Positions 15,259-24,148 of a DNA stretch of 64,000 bases are shown here, piece by piece. Each line of letters begins with the position of its first letter. Position 1 is the first letter of the stretch. The DNA lies in contig CALGUG010000059.1 in NCBI GenBank assembly GCA_937902315.1, positions 310,001-374,000 of the forward strand. The letters are read 5' to 3'. Source of the DNA: an uncultured Chloroflexales bacterium (GTDB taxonomy: Bacteria; Chloroflexota; Chloroflexia; Chloroflexales; Chloroflexaceae). The position numbers were made by a program, and so were the translations under genes. A model generated the notes under the pieces. That model was not told where the DNA came from and searched no databases. It saw nothing but the letters and a program-made list of their open reading frames with translations.

Positions 15259-15780
15259 TTAGGCTTCTAAGCGGCGGCGTAACTCTGTGCCAGCGAAGAA
15301 GCTGTTGGCTGGCAGATCGTGGGTGACGAGGCTGCCTGCCCCAACCAAGCTACCTTGGCCAATTCGCACGCCTGGCATCACAATGCAGCGTGCGCCCAGC
15401 CAAACGCCATCCTCCACCACAATCGGCCCGGCAGGGTAGCTTTCGGCCTGTGCTGAGAAGCGGCAGGCTTGTGCTCCCGTCAGAAACAGCACTTCGTGCC
15501 CGATCGAGACCCGATCGCCTATGCTGATATCTTGTTCTAGCTCGAAGACAATGCCACGATTCGCATCTACCTCGCGTCCGATTCGTAATTGTGCGCTCGA
15601 ATGCTTGCCAACAATGATCGAAGGCTGACCCCAAATCGTGCTGCCATGCCCGATCTCAAAGCCCAAACGACGTAAACAGCTCACTCGCAGTCGGCTGCCC
15701 ACAAAGGGCGGCAACAAGCGCAACGCGCCGTCGATCAGAGCGAAACGCAGCCACCAAGCAGAAGAGTAGCGGGCGCTCAC
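15259..15780 (-). CDS. Beta-helix acyltransferase (paralogue 2)
   Basis: GTG 15780 was preferred over the in-frame GTG at 15792 because GGAGG lies 5 bases before it and because it overlaps the TGA of the polymerase gene by 4 bases. The 173-residue protein has the repeats LRIGREVDANRGIVFEL, ISIGDRVSIGHEVLFL, IVVEDGVWLGARCIVMPGVRIGQGSLVGAGSLV. Where the paralogue at 14356 has CTHEVG, this protein reads TGAQACRF, so the usual catalytic His is not obvious. It may be a changed or inactive enzyme. Translation is coupled to the Wzy-like gene. Confidence 0.82.
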   Translation of the reverse strand: MSARYSSAWWLRFALIDGALRLLPPFVGSRLRVSCLRRLGFEIGHGSTIWGQPSIIVGKHSSAQLRIGREVDANRGIVFELEQDISIGDRVSIGHEVLFLTGAQACRFSAQAESYPAGPIVVEDGVWLGARCIVMPGVRIGQGSLVGAGSLVTHDLPANSFFAGTELRRRLEA

Positions 15781-17333
15781 ATGAACCTCCACGGGTTGCT
15801 AATGCCATTGCGAGGCGCTTGGGCCTGCCAAGGCCAGCGTAGGGGTTTCTCTGGATCGCGATGCGCCGCGATGAGCTGCAGCCCATTGATCATGCCGATC
15901 CACATGCCCATATAGATCATGCTCGGCCCGTCCCAACCCATATCGACGTAGGTATAGGCGGCGTGCATCAATACCGAGCTAGTAGCCGTTACGGCTGCCA
16001 CGCTCAAGATGGTGTTCGACTGCTCCATAATGCGGCGTGCGCCCAACATCACCGCGTTGCCGATGAACAGCAGCATAGAGTAAAAGGTTAGGACGCCGCC
16101 TTGCATCCAAACCCACATAATCGAGTTATGGGTGACATATTCCCAACGGTCAAAGAAGCTGATATCGGGCAAAGGGATATTGATATAAAACTTATTGCCG
16201 AAACCGAGGCCAGTCAGTGGCACTTGACGGATCGTATAGGTGATATTCCAGTTTTCGATATCGCGATACTCGTTTGAAGATTGGTCGCGTTCATTTGGCT
16301 GCCCGATCACCGACTTGATCGCGTTAGCTGGCATGCCCAAAGTGCCGCTACTGTTCCAGAAGATGGCTAGGTAGATGACTGCAAAGACAGCCGCCAGTGG
16401 CACCAAGATCCAAAAGAGCTTGCGAAACTTTTGAAACAGCACGATGGCGAAGAGCGCCAAGGCGATCGCCAAGACTAAAAAGCCAGCTCGCCGATGGTTG
16501 GCGAAGTAGCTGAGCAACACAAAGGGCATAATGCCCATTAAAAACAGTCGTCGCTTAAGCGAGTCGCGGTAGATCCAAGCTGCGACCAGCATCAGATAGA
16601 GCGAGTTGAAGTGGATCGACATAGCGTGTTCGCCGATACGCTCGACGCTGCCCAGCTTGAAATTCAAAACATCGTAGACGTACCAATTGCCAAACAGCGC
16701 CTTAATGAAGAGCGCGATTGCGATGATCCAGAGCAAGAGGTTGACCTGTTGAGGTTTGCGTATTAAGTTGCTCGCCAGCAGAAACATCGTAAAGAGATAG
16801 AAGAAGGGACGCACTTCCCACAGCACAATCACCTTGTCGCCGCCCCGCAAGACACCATAGATGATCGCGTACATCACACAGCTGAAGAAGGCCAGAGCGG
16901 GCCAGAATAGCGGGCCAGTGTAGATCTCGTATTTGCCTTTGGCTGCCATGCGCGACAGCCACGAGAGCAGGGTCAGCCCCAAATAGACCTCGAATGGGCT
17001 GATAAAAACCGCTGAATGCAGATAAAAGATCGATTCCTGGCTCGACATGTTTTTGACAAAGGGATACCAATAGAGCAGAAATTGGTCGCTCACTAGGGTG
17101 AAGCCCGTTATCAAGAAGATCCCGTTGACGGGGCGATAGATGATCGCGATCAAGCCAGCGATATAGATCAGCCAGCCGAACTCGCGCCCGTCGAGCGGCC
17201 CTTCCAGCATCAGCAGGCCTGTCAGCAGCGTGAGACCGAGCAAGCCAGCCGCGCAGAGCAGGTAACTGCGACGCAGCCGCTTGCGCTGGGCCTGAACATG
17301 TGTAATCGGTTGGATTGGTGTCGGATAGAGCAT
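15777..17333 (-). CDS. O-antigen polymerase/ligase-like membrane protein (Wzy/WaaL superfamily)
   Basis: The 518-residue product has about a dozen hydrophobic segments. The large loop near residues 330-410 carries PLTGLGFGNKF and then WEYVTHNSIMWVWMQGG, the Gly-rich and His-Asn motifs typical of the O-antigen ligase/polymerase family. Such proteins polymerise lipid-linked repeat units or attach the polymer to its anchor, on the outer side of the cytoplasmic membrane. It sits with Wzx-like and Wzz-like genes upstream, which argues for a Wzy role in a Wzx/Wzy pathway. The ribosome site is weak. Its stop overlaps the next gene. Polymerase versus ligase activity cannot be separated by sequence here. 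Confidence 0.85.
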   Translation of the reverse strand: MLYPTPIQPITHVQAQRKRLRRSYLLCAAGLLGLTLLTGLLMLEGPLDGREFGWLIYIAGLIAIIYRPVNGIFLITGFTLVSDQFLLYWYPFVKNMSSQESIFYLHSAVFISPFEVYLGLTLLSWLSRMAAKGKYEIYTGPLFWPALAFFSCVMYAIIYGVLRGGDKVIVLWEVRPFFYLFTMFLLASNLIRKPQQVNLLLWIIAIALFIKALFGNWYVYDVLNFKLGSVERIGEHAMSIHFNSLYLMLVAAWIYRDSLKRRLFLMGIMPFVLLSYFANHRRAGFLVLAIALALFAIVLFQKFRKLFWILVPLAAVFAVIYLAIFWNSSGTLGMPANAIKSVIGQPNERDQSSNEYRDIENWNITYTIRQVPLTGLGFGNKFYINIPLPDISFFDRWEYVTHNSIMWVWMQGGVLTFYSMLLFIGNAVMLGARRIMEQSNTILSVAAVTATSSVLMHAAYTYVDMGWDGPSMIYMGMWIGMINGLQLIAAHRDPEKPLRWPWQAQAPRNGISNPWRFM

Positions 17334-17363
17334 AGATCGTTTCGCAAATTCGAGAGTGCTAAT

Positions 17364-17507
17364 TTAGATACGGTCAAAAAAGTAGTAGCCGATACACATG
17401 CCTACACAGATCAGACCCAGAAACCAGCTCAGATATTTGAAAGGGATACGAGTCCCAAAAATTCCGATTGTGAAACAGAGCATCAAAAAGGCGATAAAGA
17501 AGGTCAT
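17364..17507 (-). CDS. 47-residue membrane peptide
   Basis: A short gene between the CpsD-like and Wzy-like genes encodes 47 residues: MTFFIAFLMLCFTIGIFG, a short polar RIPFKYLS, then WFLGLICVGMCIGYYFF ending DRI. This predicts two closely spaced transmembrane helices. ATG 17507 lies 4 bases after the stop codon of the upstream gene, with AGGAA about 8 bases before it, and the reading direction and spacing fit the operon. It matches no family I know. A role as a small subunit or regulator of the export or polymerisation complex is only a guess. Confidence 0.6.
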   Translation of the reverse strand: MTFFIAFLMLCFTIGIFGTRIPFKYLSWFLGLICVGMCIGYYFFDRI

Positions 17508-17511
17508 CGCT

Positions 17512-18300
17512 CTATTCCTGTGGCATAAGCGCTTGTAACCATTGGGGCGTCTTGATCTGACTTTGGTTCAGCAACACCCCCAAGACGGGCAGATGTTTGA
17601 TATCGTCGAGCGCGTTCTGAACTTGGGCCCGCGAGGTTACGCCCTGTTGAACCACAAAGCAGCAGGCGTTGGCCAGCGAGCCTAAAACGATCGCATCGCT
17701 GCTGCTCAAAACGGCGGGCAGATCGAGAATCAGATAGTCGAAGCGTTCGCCAAGCTCGTTGATGGCCGCTTGTAAGGCTTGGCTGCGGGCCATAATCGGC
17801 TGTTGACGCACCGTTAGCTCGCCCGCTGGCACCAAACAGAGATTGGGCATATCGCTCTCCAACAGCACTTCGTCGAGGCTGGCCCGTCCTTCGAGGTAGT
17901 CGGCCAAGCCGTACTGCTGCCTGAAACTCTCTAACAGCGCAGGCTCTTTGGGCAGGGCACCCTTGCGCTTAGGTGAGTCTTCGATCTGTTTGGCTTGCGA
18001 TAAGATGCGCAGCAAACCGGGTGACCACCAGTTCAGTTCGACCAGCGCTACCCGCGCGCCTGTATCGTTGGCAAGGGTGGCTGCTAGCGCCAGCGCCAGC
18101 GTGGTCACCCCTTCGCCGCTCAGGGCCGAGGTCAGTGCGACTCGCTGAGGCAGCTCTTGAGTGGCGGTCAGCCGAGTCAGCATATAGCGCAGGTTACGCA
18201 CCATCGAACCGGGCAAGAGATACCAGAGCTCTCCAGAGCGTGAACGCAGCGTTAAGGGCATAATGTTGTTTGGCTGTTTGCTTGCTCGTTTCCAGCGCAC
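17512..18300 (-). CDS. CpsD/CapB-like ATPase with degenerate P-loop
   Basis: The frame extends upstream, but that part overlaps the flippase gene, so GTG 18300 was chosen; it follows the flippase stop by 5 bases and has AAGGGG upstream. The 262-residue product has the fold of the cytoplasmic bacterial tyrosine kinases that partner Wzz proteins: TSALSGEGVTTLALALA, VALVELNWWSPGLL, FDYLILDLPAVLSSSDAIVLG. In active relatives these read GEGKT (Walker A Lys) and DxD (Walker A'); here Lys is Val and the Asp positions are Glu and Asn. A C-terminal Tyr cluster is also missing. It is probably a pseudo-ATPase that still binds the chain-length protein encoded at 19814-20911. GTG versus the ATG at 18261 is uncertain. 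Confidence 0.8.
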   Translation of the reverse strand: MRWKRASKQPNNIMPLTLRSRSGELWYLLPGSMVRNLRYMLTRLTATQELPQRVALTSALSGEGVTTLALALAATLANDTGARVALVELNWWSPGLLRILSQAKQIEDSPKRKGALPKEPALLESFRQQYGLADYLEGRASLDEVLLESDMPNLCLVPAGELTVRQQPIMARSQALQAAINELGERFDYLILDLPAVLSSSDAIVLGSLANACCFVVQQGVTSRAQVQNALDDIKHLPVLGVLLNQSQIKTPQWLQALMPQE

Positions 18301-18305
18301 GATTG

Positions 18306-19802
18306 TTATTCCCCTTGTAGGTTGGATAATTCGGGTTTGTAGCCGCGCACACGAGCGATGATCCGTGTGATCCCCGCTCGAACAAGTTGCAGATCTTGTT
18401 CGGGCACCACCCGCAACAACAAGATTGATCCGAGATAGACTACAGCGCCAGCGATAATCGGCACCACAATCAGCATGTCGCTCAGCAGCCAACAGACCAG
18501 ATACATCAGACAGCCGCTCAACACAGTCAGCACCAACTTACGCAGATTATCCCAAGTGAAGGTTCGTTTCGGCAGCATCAAAATGCCTGCTGCGACCATT
18601 CCTCCTTCAGTCACTAGATAGCTCAAGGCGCTGCCGATACCGCCGTTGCCATAACGCGCTTGGCACCAAGGTATCAGCACGATATTGAGCGCGATCTTGA
18701 GCACAACGCTTATGACCATGATCCAAGCCCACACGTGCGAGCGTTTGCTGATGATCGCGAGGTAGGCGAAAAAGGTGCTGAGATAGGTGTAGATCAGCAC
18801 CAAGCCCAATAGGGCGAGGATGGTTACAGCAGGTTGGTAGGCAGGCCCATTGACCAGCGAAATGATGGCTTGGGCTATGACGCTCAGGCCGAAACCGATT
18901 GGAATACCAGCTATGATCATCAGGTCGAAGCTCTTGGCGGCGGCAGGCCCGAAGTGTTCGGGGTCGCGTTCGTAGGTGCGCACCAGTGAGGGAAAGACCA
19001 CGCTGCCAAACACAACCGGCAGAAACATCAGAGTGCTGAAGTAAGTGTTGGCCGCACCGTACCAGCCGATCACATCGCGGCTGACGAAGTGCTTCAAGCT
19101 CACTGCGTCGATCTGCTGATAGACTACAACGGCAAAGGCCATTACGAAATAGGCCGCGCCGCCCACTATCAGCTGTTTGGCGATGGTTCCATTCCAGTTC
19201 CAACTGATTGGAAAGCGCTTTTTAATCGCGTCGAGCTGAATTACAAAGCCGACCAAGGCCGAGACGATCGCCATATTTGCGACCATGTACATGCCGTAGC
19301 CCAGCCACAACAAACCGATCGTCAGCAGTGCGCCCACCAACTTGCTCACCACCGAGGCGATCGAGACAAATTCCATCAGCTCGAGGCCTTGTAGCACGGC
19401 GGTTAAGGCGTTGCTCTGCAAAATAATGTAGTTCGCGATCCCAATCAGAGCGACTACCAAAGCGATCTCGCGGCCGTCGGGCAGAAACCAAAGGTAGAGC
19501 GCCATACCGAGACTGCCCAGCAGATAGAGCAGACTGCGTAGCAGCAGGCTTGTGCCGAGCAAGCTCGAAACCTGTTCGGGGTGTAGGGCGACCTGTTTAT
19601 TCAGGAAGATGTCCATGCCAAAGGTTGCGATGGTGATCGCCAAGAGCCAGACCGAACTAGCAAAAAAGATCGTGCCCGAGACGTTCGGCCCGAGGGCGCG
19701 CGTCATATAGGAAGTTTGCACAAAGGCTAGGCCCCATGTCACAACCTGCGACACGAACATCACGCTAAAGTTCTTCGCCATCGTTTTGGTGCTACTGCTC
19801 AC
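18306..19802 (-). CDS. Polysaccharide flippase, Wzx-like (MOP superfamily)
   Basis: The 498-residue product has about 14 hydrophobic segments and starts with KNFSVMFVSQVVTWGLAFVQTSYMTRALGP, the usual N-terminus of Wzx/RfbX flippases of the multidrug/oligosaccharidyl-lipid/polysaccharide superfamily. Further typical parts are IGWYGAANTYFSTLMFLPVV and a C-terminal helix pair near VVYLGSILLLRVVPE. It is expected to move undecaprenyl-linked repeat units across the membrane. Start GTG 19802 follows GAGGAAGAG and lies 11 bases after the Wzz-like gene. With the Wzz-like and Wzy-like genes it defines a Wzx/Wzy-type locus. Confidence 0.88.
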   Translation of the reverse strand: MSSSTKTMAKNFSVMFVSQVVTWGLAFVQTSYMTRALGPNVSGTIFFASSVWLLAITIATFGMDIFLNKQVALHPEQVSSLLGTSLLLRSLLYLLGSLGMALYLWFLPDGREIALVVALIGIANYIILQSNALTAVLQGLELMEFVSIASVVSKLVGALLTIGLLWLGYGMYMVANMAIVSALVGFVIQLDAIKKRFPISWNWNGTIAKQLIVGGAAYFVMAFAVVVYQQIDAVSLKHFVSRDVIGWYGAANTYFSTLMFLPVVFGSVVFPSLVRTYERDPEHFGPAAAKSFDLMIIAGIPIGFGLSVIAQAIISLVNGPAYQPAVTILALLGLVLIYTYLSTFFAYLAIISKRSHVWAWIMVISVVLKIALNIVLIPWCQARYGNGGIGSALSYLVTEGGMVAAGILMLPKRTFTWDNLRKLVLTVLSGCLMYLVCWLLSDMLIVVPIIAGAVVYLGSILLLRVVPEQDLQLVRAGITRIIARVRGYKPELSNLQGE

Positions 19803-19813
19803 AGCTCTTCCTC

Positions 19814-20911
19814 TTAACTAGTTGGCATATCGTTTGGAGCCGATGGCGAGCTAGGCGCCTGAATCTGATCATGTGAACTTCGCTCTTTTGCTTCACGGGC
19901 CGCCTGCTTTGGATCGAGCAGGGCGCTCCATTCGCGTGAGTCGACGCTGGGCAACATAGCGAGCACTGGCAAGCCTAACTGCTGTTGCACATCGATCGGG
20001 AAGCGCAGGCTTTGATCGAGTAATGCACCAAGCACAATCCCAATGACGCTTAACATAATCCCGACAGCGACGAACAGGCCGCCAATTTTGGCGACGTTGC
20101 GTAGGCTGATACGTGCAGGCGGCGGATCGACAGGATCATCGATGCGGTTGTAGGTCTGATCGACGATACTGGCGGCGCGTGTAAGGTTGAGCTTGGTATC
20201 GACTAGATTCTTTTTCACCTCTTCGATGCGCTCTTCGACATTGGTGAGCGCCCGCTTCAGCGAGTCGAGCTCGTTTTGTTCTTTCGGATCGCGATTGCCC
20301 ACCACCGGTTCGCGATGGGTGGTTACAAAGGTGTTCAGATCGCTTTCAGCTTTGCTACGCTCTTGCTCATAATCTCTGAGCAACTCTTCCAACATAACGA
20401 GTGCAGCTTCGTTCTCTTTACGTTCGCTGGTCTTCTTCCAGTCGATATAGGTCGTCATAACCGAATCGACTAAGAGGCGTGAAAGCTGGCGATTTTTGTG
20501 GCTGGCGCTCACCTCAACAAGGTTATCGCCGAGATACTGCACCGAGATGGCTTTATCGAACTCGTCGTAGGTCTCTTCCGCCATGCGTTCGCTTTGCGCC
20601 AAACGGGCTTTTAGCGGAGTGCGATTGATCACTTCCGTTACAAATGCGCGTGTTTGCAGCAATTCTTGTAGATCTTTTGCGGTTGTTTGGGCGGGAGGAG
20701 CACCCCAGGCGCTGCCGCTCTCGTTTCGGTTTGTCAACGAGGCGATGAGGGTGTTCGAGACAACATAAAACTTACCGCTCGCCTCGTATTCGGGCGGAAC
20801 GATAAAGAGATAGACTGCGGCGATCATCGCCATAATTACTGGGATGGCACAGTAGAGAAGTGGGTGCCGAAAAAAACTCTCGAGCAGGCGGAACAGGATC
20901 AAACGAAGCAT
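19814..20911 (-). CDS. Chain-length determinant / polysaccharide co-polymerase (Wzz-like)
   Basis: The 365-residue protein has an N-terminal membrane helix (about 20-40, LYCAIPVIMAMIAAVYLFIV), a long extracytoplasmic part with YEASGKFYV and a helical coiled-coil region (about 155-260), a Pro-rich DDPVDPPPARIS and a second membrane helix (about 275-297), then a 65-residue cytoplasmic tail. This is the layout of Wzz/CapA co-polymerases that set chain length. The cytoplasmic partner kinase is encoded separately and appears degenerate (17512-18300). It is the first gene of the minus-strand locus, so its promoter should lie in the AT-rich region 20912-21389. Confidence 0.88.
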   Translation of the reverse strand: MLRLILFRLLESFFRHPLLYCAIPVIMAMIAAVYLFIVPPEYEASGKFYVVSNTLIASLTNRNESGSAWGAPPAQTTAKDLQELLQTRAFVTEVINRTPLKARLAQSERMAEETYDEFDKAISVQYLGDNLVEVSASHKNRQLSRLLVDSVMTTYIDWKKTSERKENEAALVMLEELLRDYEQERSKAESDLNTFVTTHREPVVGNRDPKEQNELDSLKRALTNVEERIEEVKKNLVDTKLNLTRAASIVDQTYNRIDDPVDPPPARISLRNVAKIGGLFVAVGIMLSVIGIVLGALLDQSLRFPIDVQQQLGLPVLAMLPSVDSREWSALLDPKQAAREAKERSSHDQIQAPSSPSAPNDMPTS

Positions 20912-21389
20912 AGATTATTCTTTCGCAACCTGGTCAATACGCTTGTAATTCAATGCAATAAATACGCCAAGCATTGGTAGAATAGCCGATCTCGCTATAT
21001 ATACCTTTTCTAGATAGAATTAAATACGTTGCAATTTATTAAGCACTACGATGATGTCTCATTGAGCTAGAATGCCTTTCTAATCATCTAATCTGATTCC
21101 CTTCTGGTTTGTAACCAAAAATTTACTAGTGTGAAAATCTGATGACAAACGTTACTATATGCTTTAAGCTTTTGTTGATGTCTCCATGAAAAGAACGTTA
21201 TTGAATGTTTAAATATCGCTTTCGAACTGAAAAATGAAAATATTGCTAGATTCAGGCTTACATCTAAGCGTAAAATGTTGAGAATCGGTTATTGAAGCAG
21301 ATCTCGGCATAAAAATCGCTAGAACGCCCTTGGTGAGATCTCTCGATTTCCGTTAGCCATTCTGGGTGGCGTTTTCAAAGGGAGGAGAG
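20912..21389. promoter_or_regulatory. AT-rich divergent intergenic region
   Basis: This 478-base gap separates the Wzz-like gene (minus) from the glycosidase gene (plus) and is clearly richer in A and T than the flanking genes. It must carry the promoters of both. Runs such as TTGAATG...AAATATCGC and TATATATACC occur, but no single -35/-10 pair stands out. No repeat element of families A or B was seen here. Confidence 0.5.
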
Positions 21390-23069
21390 GTGATTTTGAA
21401 ACGACGATGTGCAATAGCTTGGCCCGCAAGGCTCAGCCTGCTTCTGCTGTTTTGTGTGCTTGGCGCTTGCAGTGGGGCTGCGGCCTCGCAAGAGCCGAGC
21501 GCGAGCGAGCCATCAGGGACCCTGCCCGCTCACGAGACCAGCCCACCAGAGCCTAACAGCAACAGCCCGTCGCCGGACGCGCAGCTTGAGGCTGCTATTG
21601 TGGTCGATGCCAGCAATGAAGGCAGAGCTTTCGACAAGCGCTTGCTGGGCAGCAATCTGCCCGCTTGGCTCGGGCCAGAGCGCCTGAGCGATCCGGTCTT
21701 TCAGGCGCGTACGGCCGCCTCGGGTCTGAGCGTGATACGCCTGCCTGGTGGGAGCTGGAGCAATGCCTATGACTGGCTGGCCTGCCAAACCGGCAATGTT
21801 CAGCGCGGCAGTATGGAGTGTTATTGGGAGTGGGCCGCTAAGCCGAGCGATTTTCTGAGCTTTGTGCGCGCCACGGGCAAACAGGCCATGTGGACCGTTT
21901 CGCTCAATGGAACCGCACAAGAGGCGGCGGCTTTGGTGGCCTTCTTCAACGGCAGCGTCGACGATCAGCGCCTAATCGGCGTCGACCGCAACGGCGTCGA
22001 TTGGCGCACGGTGGGCGATTGGGCCAGACTGCGTAGCGAGGCGGGCCAGCCCGAACCCTTCCCGATTTTGCTGTGGGAAGTGGGCAACGAGATCTATGGG
22101 GGCAAAGAGGGCAACAAGTGTAGCCAGTACGGTTGGGAGGACGTGTGGAGCTGCGACGGCAGCGAGTATGTCTATGGCGATAGCGAGCACGACGGCTATT
22201 TGGCTTTTCGCGAAGCCATGCGAGCCGTCGATCCTTCGATTTTGGTGGGCGCGGTCGGTCTTGCCAAACAGAGCGACTGGGATAACTGGGGCAACGACGT
22301 AATCGCCGCCGCAGGCCAGACGATGGATTTTTATGTGGTGCACCACTACGCCTACTGGCAGACCAGCGACGACTACGCCGAATTGCTCGCCAAGCCGCAG
22401 CAGATCTGGGCCGAGATCGTCAACGACGTGCAGGCCGCCTTCGACCAGCATGCCCAAGGGCGGCGCGTGCCGATCGCGGTGACCGAATACAACCTATTCG
22501 CTTTTCAAGATCTCGACGAGCACCAACTGATGACACAGGCGGTCAACGCGCTCTTTCTGGCCGATAGCATCGGTCAGATGGCCCAAAACGGCATCGCGAT
22601 CGCTAATCAGTACGACCTGGCCAACGGGCGCGCCAACAACGGAACCGACTACGGCATGCTCGATGCGGATAGCTTCGCTCGCAGCCCGCAGTACTACGTT
22701 ATGCCGCTCTGGGAGCGCTTTGGTGATCAGTGGTTGCCGCTGCAGAACAGCTTCGATCCGGCCACGACGCTCAGCGCCTACGCCGGACGCAGCGCCGACG
22801 GCACTCTCAGCCTGCTGGTGATCAACAAAACCGGCTCGCCCATTCAGAGCGCGATCCGCTTCGCTGGGGTCGACGGTTTTGCATCGGCCAGCTTCGATCA
22901 GCTCAGCAGCAGCGCCCTCGATGCTCGCGAGGTCAGCTTCAACGGCAGCAGCGAGCCAGCCGACGACCTCTCGGATGCGCCGAGCAAAGCCATTGAGGCG
23001 CCCAGCAACCCGCTGCCCTTCAGCTTTCCGGCCTATTCGATCACGCTGATCCGCTTGCAACCTGAGTAG
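21390..23069 (+). CDS. Secreted lipoprotein glycoside hydrolase (clan GH-A, arabinofuranosidase-like)
   Basis: GTG 21390 follows GGGAGG; a GTG at 21366 is in frame but lacks a ribosome site. The 559-residue protein has a lipoprotein signal (LLLLFCVLGAC), a Ser/Pro/Glu-rich linker, then a catalytic module. RLPGGSWSNAYDW, WEVGNEIYGG and IAVTEYNLF match the clan GH-A layout of GH51-like alpha-L-arabinofuranosidases, with Glu of NE as acid/base and Glu of TEY as nucleophile. A C-terminal beta domain (SLLVINKT..., SFPAYSITLIRL) is typical of that family. It probably trims or degrades polysaccharide at the cell surface and may act on the product of the divergent locus. Exact substrate is not shown. 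Confidence 0.8.
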   Translation: MILKRRCAIAWPARLSLLLLFCVLGACSGAAASQEPSASEPSGTLPAHETSPPEPNSNSPSPDAQLEAAIVVDASNEGRAFDKRLLGSNLPAWLGPERLSDPVFQARTAASGLSVIRLPGGSWSNAYDWLACQTGNVQRGSMECYWEWAAKPSDFLSFVRATGKQAMWTVSLNGTAQEAAALVAFFNGSVDDQRLIGVDRNGVDWRTVGDWARLRSEAGQPEPFPILLWEVGNEIYGGKEGNKCSQYGWEDVWSCDGSEYVYGDSEHDGYLAFREAMRAVDPSILVGAVGLAKQSDWDNWGNDVIAAAGQTMDFYVVHHYAYWQTSDDYAELLAKPQQIWAEIVNDVQAAFDQHAQGRRVPIAVTEYNLFAFQDLDEHQLMTQAVNALFLADSIGQMAQNGIAIANQYDLANGRANNGTDYGMLDADSFARSPQYYVMPLWERFGDQWLPLQNSFDPATTLSAYAGRSADGTLSLLVINKTGSPIQSAIRFAGVDGFASASFDQLSSSALDAREVSFNGSSEPADDLSDAPSKAIEAPSNPLPFSFPAYSITLIRLQPE

Positions 23070-23077
23070 CTTAGCGC

Positions 23078-23111
23078 CCACTTGGGCAGATGCAACGATC
23101 TGCCCAAGTGG
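23078..23111 (+). terminator. Terminator-like hairpin after the glycosidase gene
   Basis: A perfect 14-bp stem, CCACTTGGGCAGAT (23078-23091) with ATCTGCCCAAGTGG (23098-23111) and loop GCAACG, begins 8 bases after the stop. There is no strong T run. Confidence 0.72.
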
Positions 23112-23128
23112 CCTGCAATCTGAGAGCT

Positions 23129-23280
23129 ATGGAATTCGTTTGTTATCGTGTTTGTAGGGGGCGGCTTCGGCGCAGCGAGAGACGCCGCATGTTTGGAAAG
23201 GATGTTGATAGCCGAAGGCGGACGCGCTAGAAGCCGAATGGAAGGTTAAGACTTCTCCGCCAAATGATTGAAACGAACGG
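23129..23280 (+). repeat. Decayed MITE-like element, family B
   Basis: The core variant ATAGCCGAAGGCGGACGCG is at 23208-23226, followed by AGAAGCCGAATGGAAGGT and CTTCTCCGCCAAA. The left end (GGAATTCGTTT) resembles the diverged end of the copy at 28542. It lies between converging genes. Confidence 0.6.
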
Positions 23281-23300
23281 GCAGAGGCGCTAACGCTTGC

Positions 23301-24146
23301 CTAGGCGGCGCGCCCGCTGGCACCGAAGAGGCGCTGTTTGTCGATCACCACCGCGCCCAGCTCGGCGCTGGCCGCCAGCATCACGTCCAAAAGGTCGAAG
23401 CCCGCGATCTGAAGCGAAGAGCGCAGTCCGTCCAGATAGGCGTTGCGCAGCTCGGTATTGACGTTGAACTTGACCACGCCTAGCTCGATGCAGCGCTGAA
23501 TCTGTTCGGCGCTCAGGCCCGAGGCACCGTGCAGCACCAAGGGCTGCTTGACGCGCTGGCGAATGGCCGCTAAACGCTCGTAATCCAGCTCGGGCGGCTG
23601 CTGGTATGGCCCGTGCGCATTGCCGATGCAGACCGCCAAGGCATCGACTTTGGTGGCTTCGACAAAGGCGGCGGCCTGCTCGGGATCGGTCAGGCGGCCC
23701 TCGTATTCGGCGACCTGCTGGCGGTCCTCTTTGCCGCTCAAACGGCCTAGCTCGGCTTCGACCGAGGCCCCTATGCGGTGGGCGCGCGACACAGCCATAC
23801 TGCTGAAGCTCACATTCTCCTCGTAGTTGCGCTGCGATCCATCGGCCATCACCGCCGAAAAACCGGCGCTCAGGGCGAGCTCGATCTCGCTGAGGCGCGT
23901 ACTATGGTCGAGCTGCAGGCCGATCGGAACTTTGGCGTTGCGCGCCACCTCTACGCAGAGCGCCAGCAGAGCCCTGCCGCCGAAGGCCAAGGCCGGAGGA
24001 TGCACCTGCAGGATGGCCGGGCTGCGCTCTGTCTCCGCCGCCGCGATCACCGCTCGCGCTCCTTCAAGGTTGTATACGTTGTAGGCCCCCAAGGCGTAGC
24101 CCTCGCTTTGGGCACGCTCCAAGAGCTTCTTGGTCGATTCTAGCAT
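23301..24146 (-). CDS. Class II (zinc) fructose/tagatose-bisphosphate aldolase family protein
   Basis: The 281-residue protein has the metal-binding motifs of GatY/KbaY/Fba enzymes: QLDHS (His), ADGSQRNYEENV, EAELGRLSGKED, IGNAHGPY (His), LVLHGASGL (His) and KFNVNTELR. Members cleave phosphorylated sugars to dihydroxyacetone phosphate plus an aldehyde. Its ATG follows the kinase stop codon by two bases with AAGGAGG inside the kinase end, so it is cotranslated with the DUF1537-type kinase. That pairing is known in acid-sugar catabolism, where the aldolase cleaves the phosphorylated keto acid sugar. The substrate is therefore more likely an acid-sugar phosphate than fructose bisphosphate. Confidence 0.87.
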   Translation of the reverse strand: MLESTKKLLERAQSEGYALGAYNVYNLEGARAVIAAAETERSPAILQVHPPALAFGGRALLALCVEVARNAKVPIGLQLDHSTRLSEIELALSAGFSAVMADGSQRNYEENVSFSSMAVSRAHRIGASVEAELGRLSGKEDRQQVAEYEGRLTDPEQAAAFVEATKVDALAVCIGNAHGPYQQPPELDYERLAAIRQRVKQPLVLHGASGLSAEQIQRCIELGVVKFNVNTELRNAYLDGLRSSLQIAGFDLLDVMLAASAELGAVVIDKQRLFGASGRAA

Positions 24147-24148
24147 CG

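Noticed and set aside
18301..18492. Longer start for the CpsD-like protein
   Set aside because: The extension overlaps the flippase gene and shows no P-loop family features.
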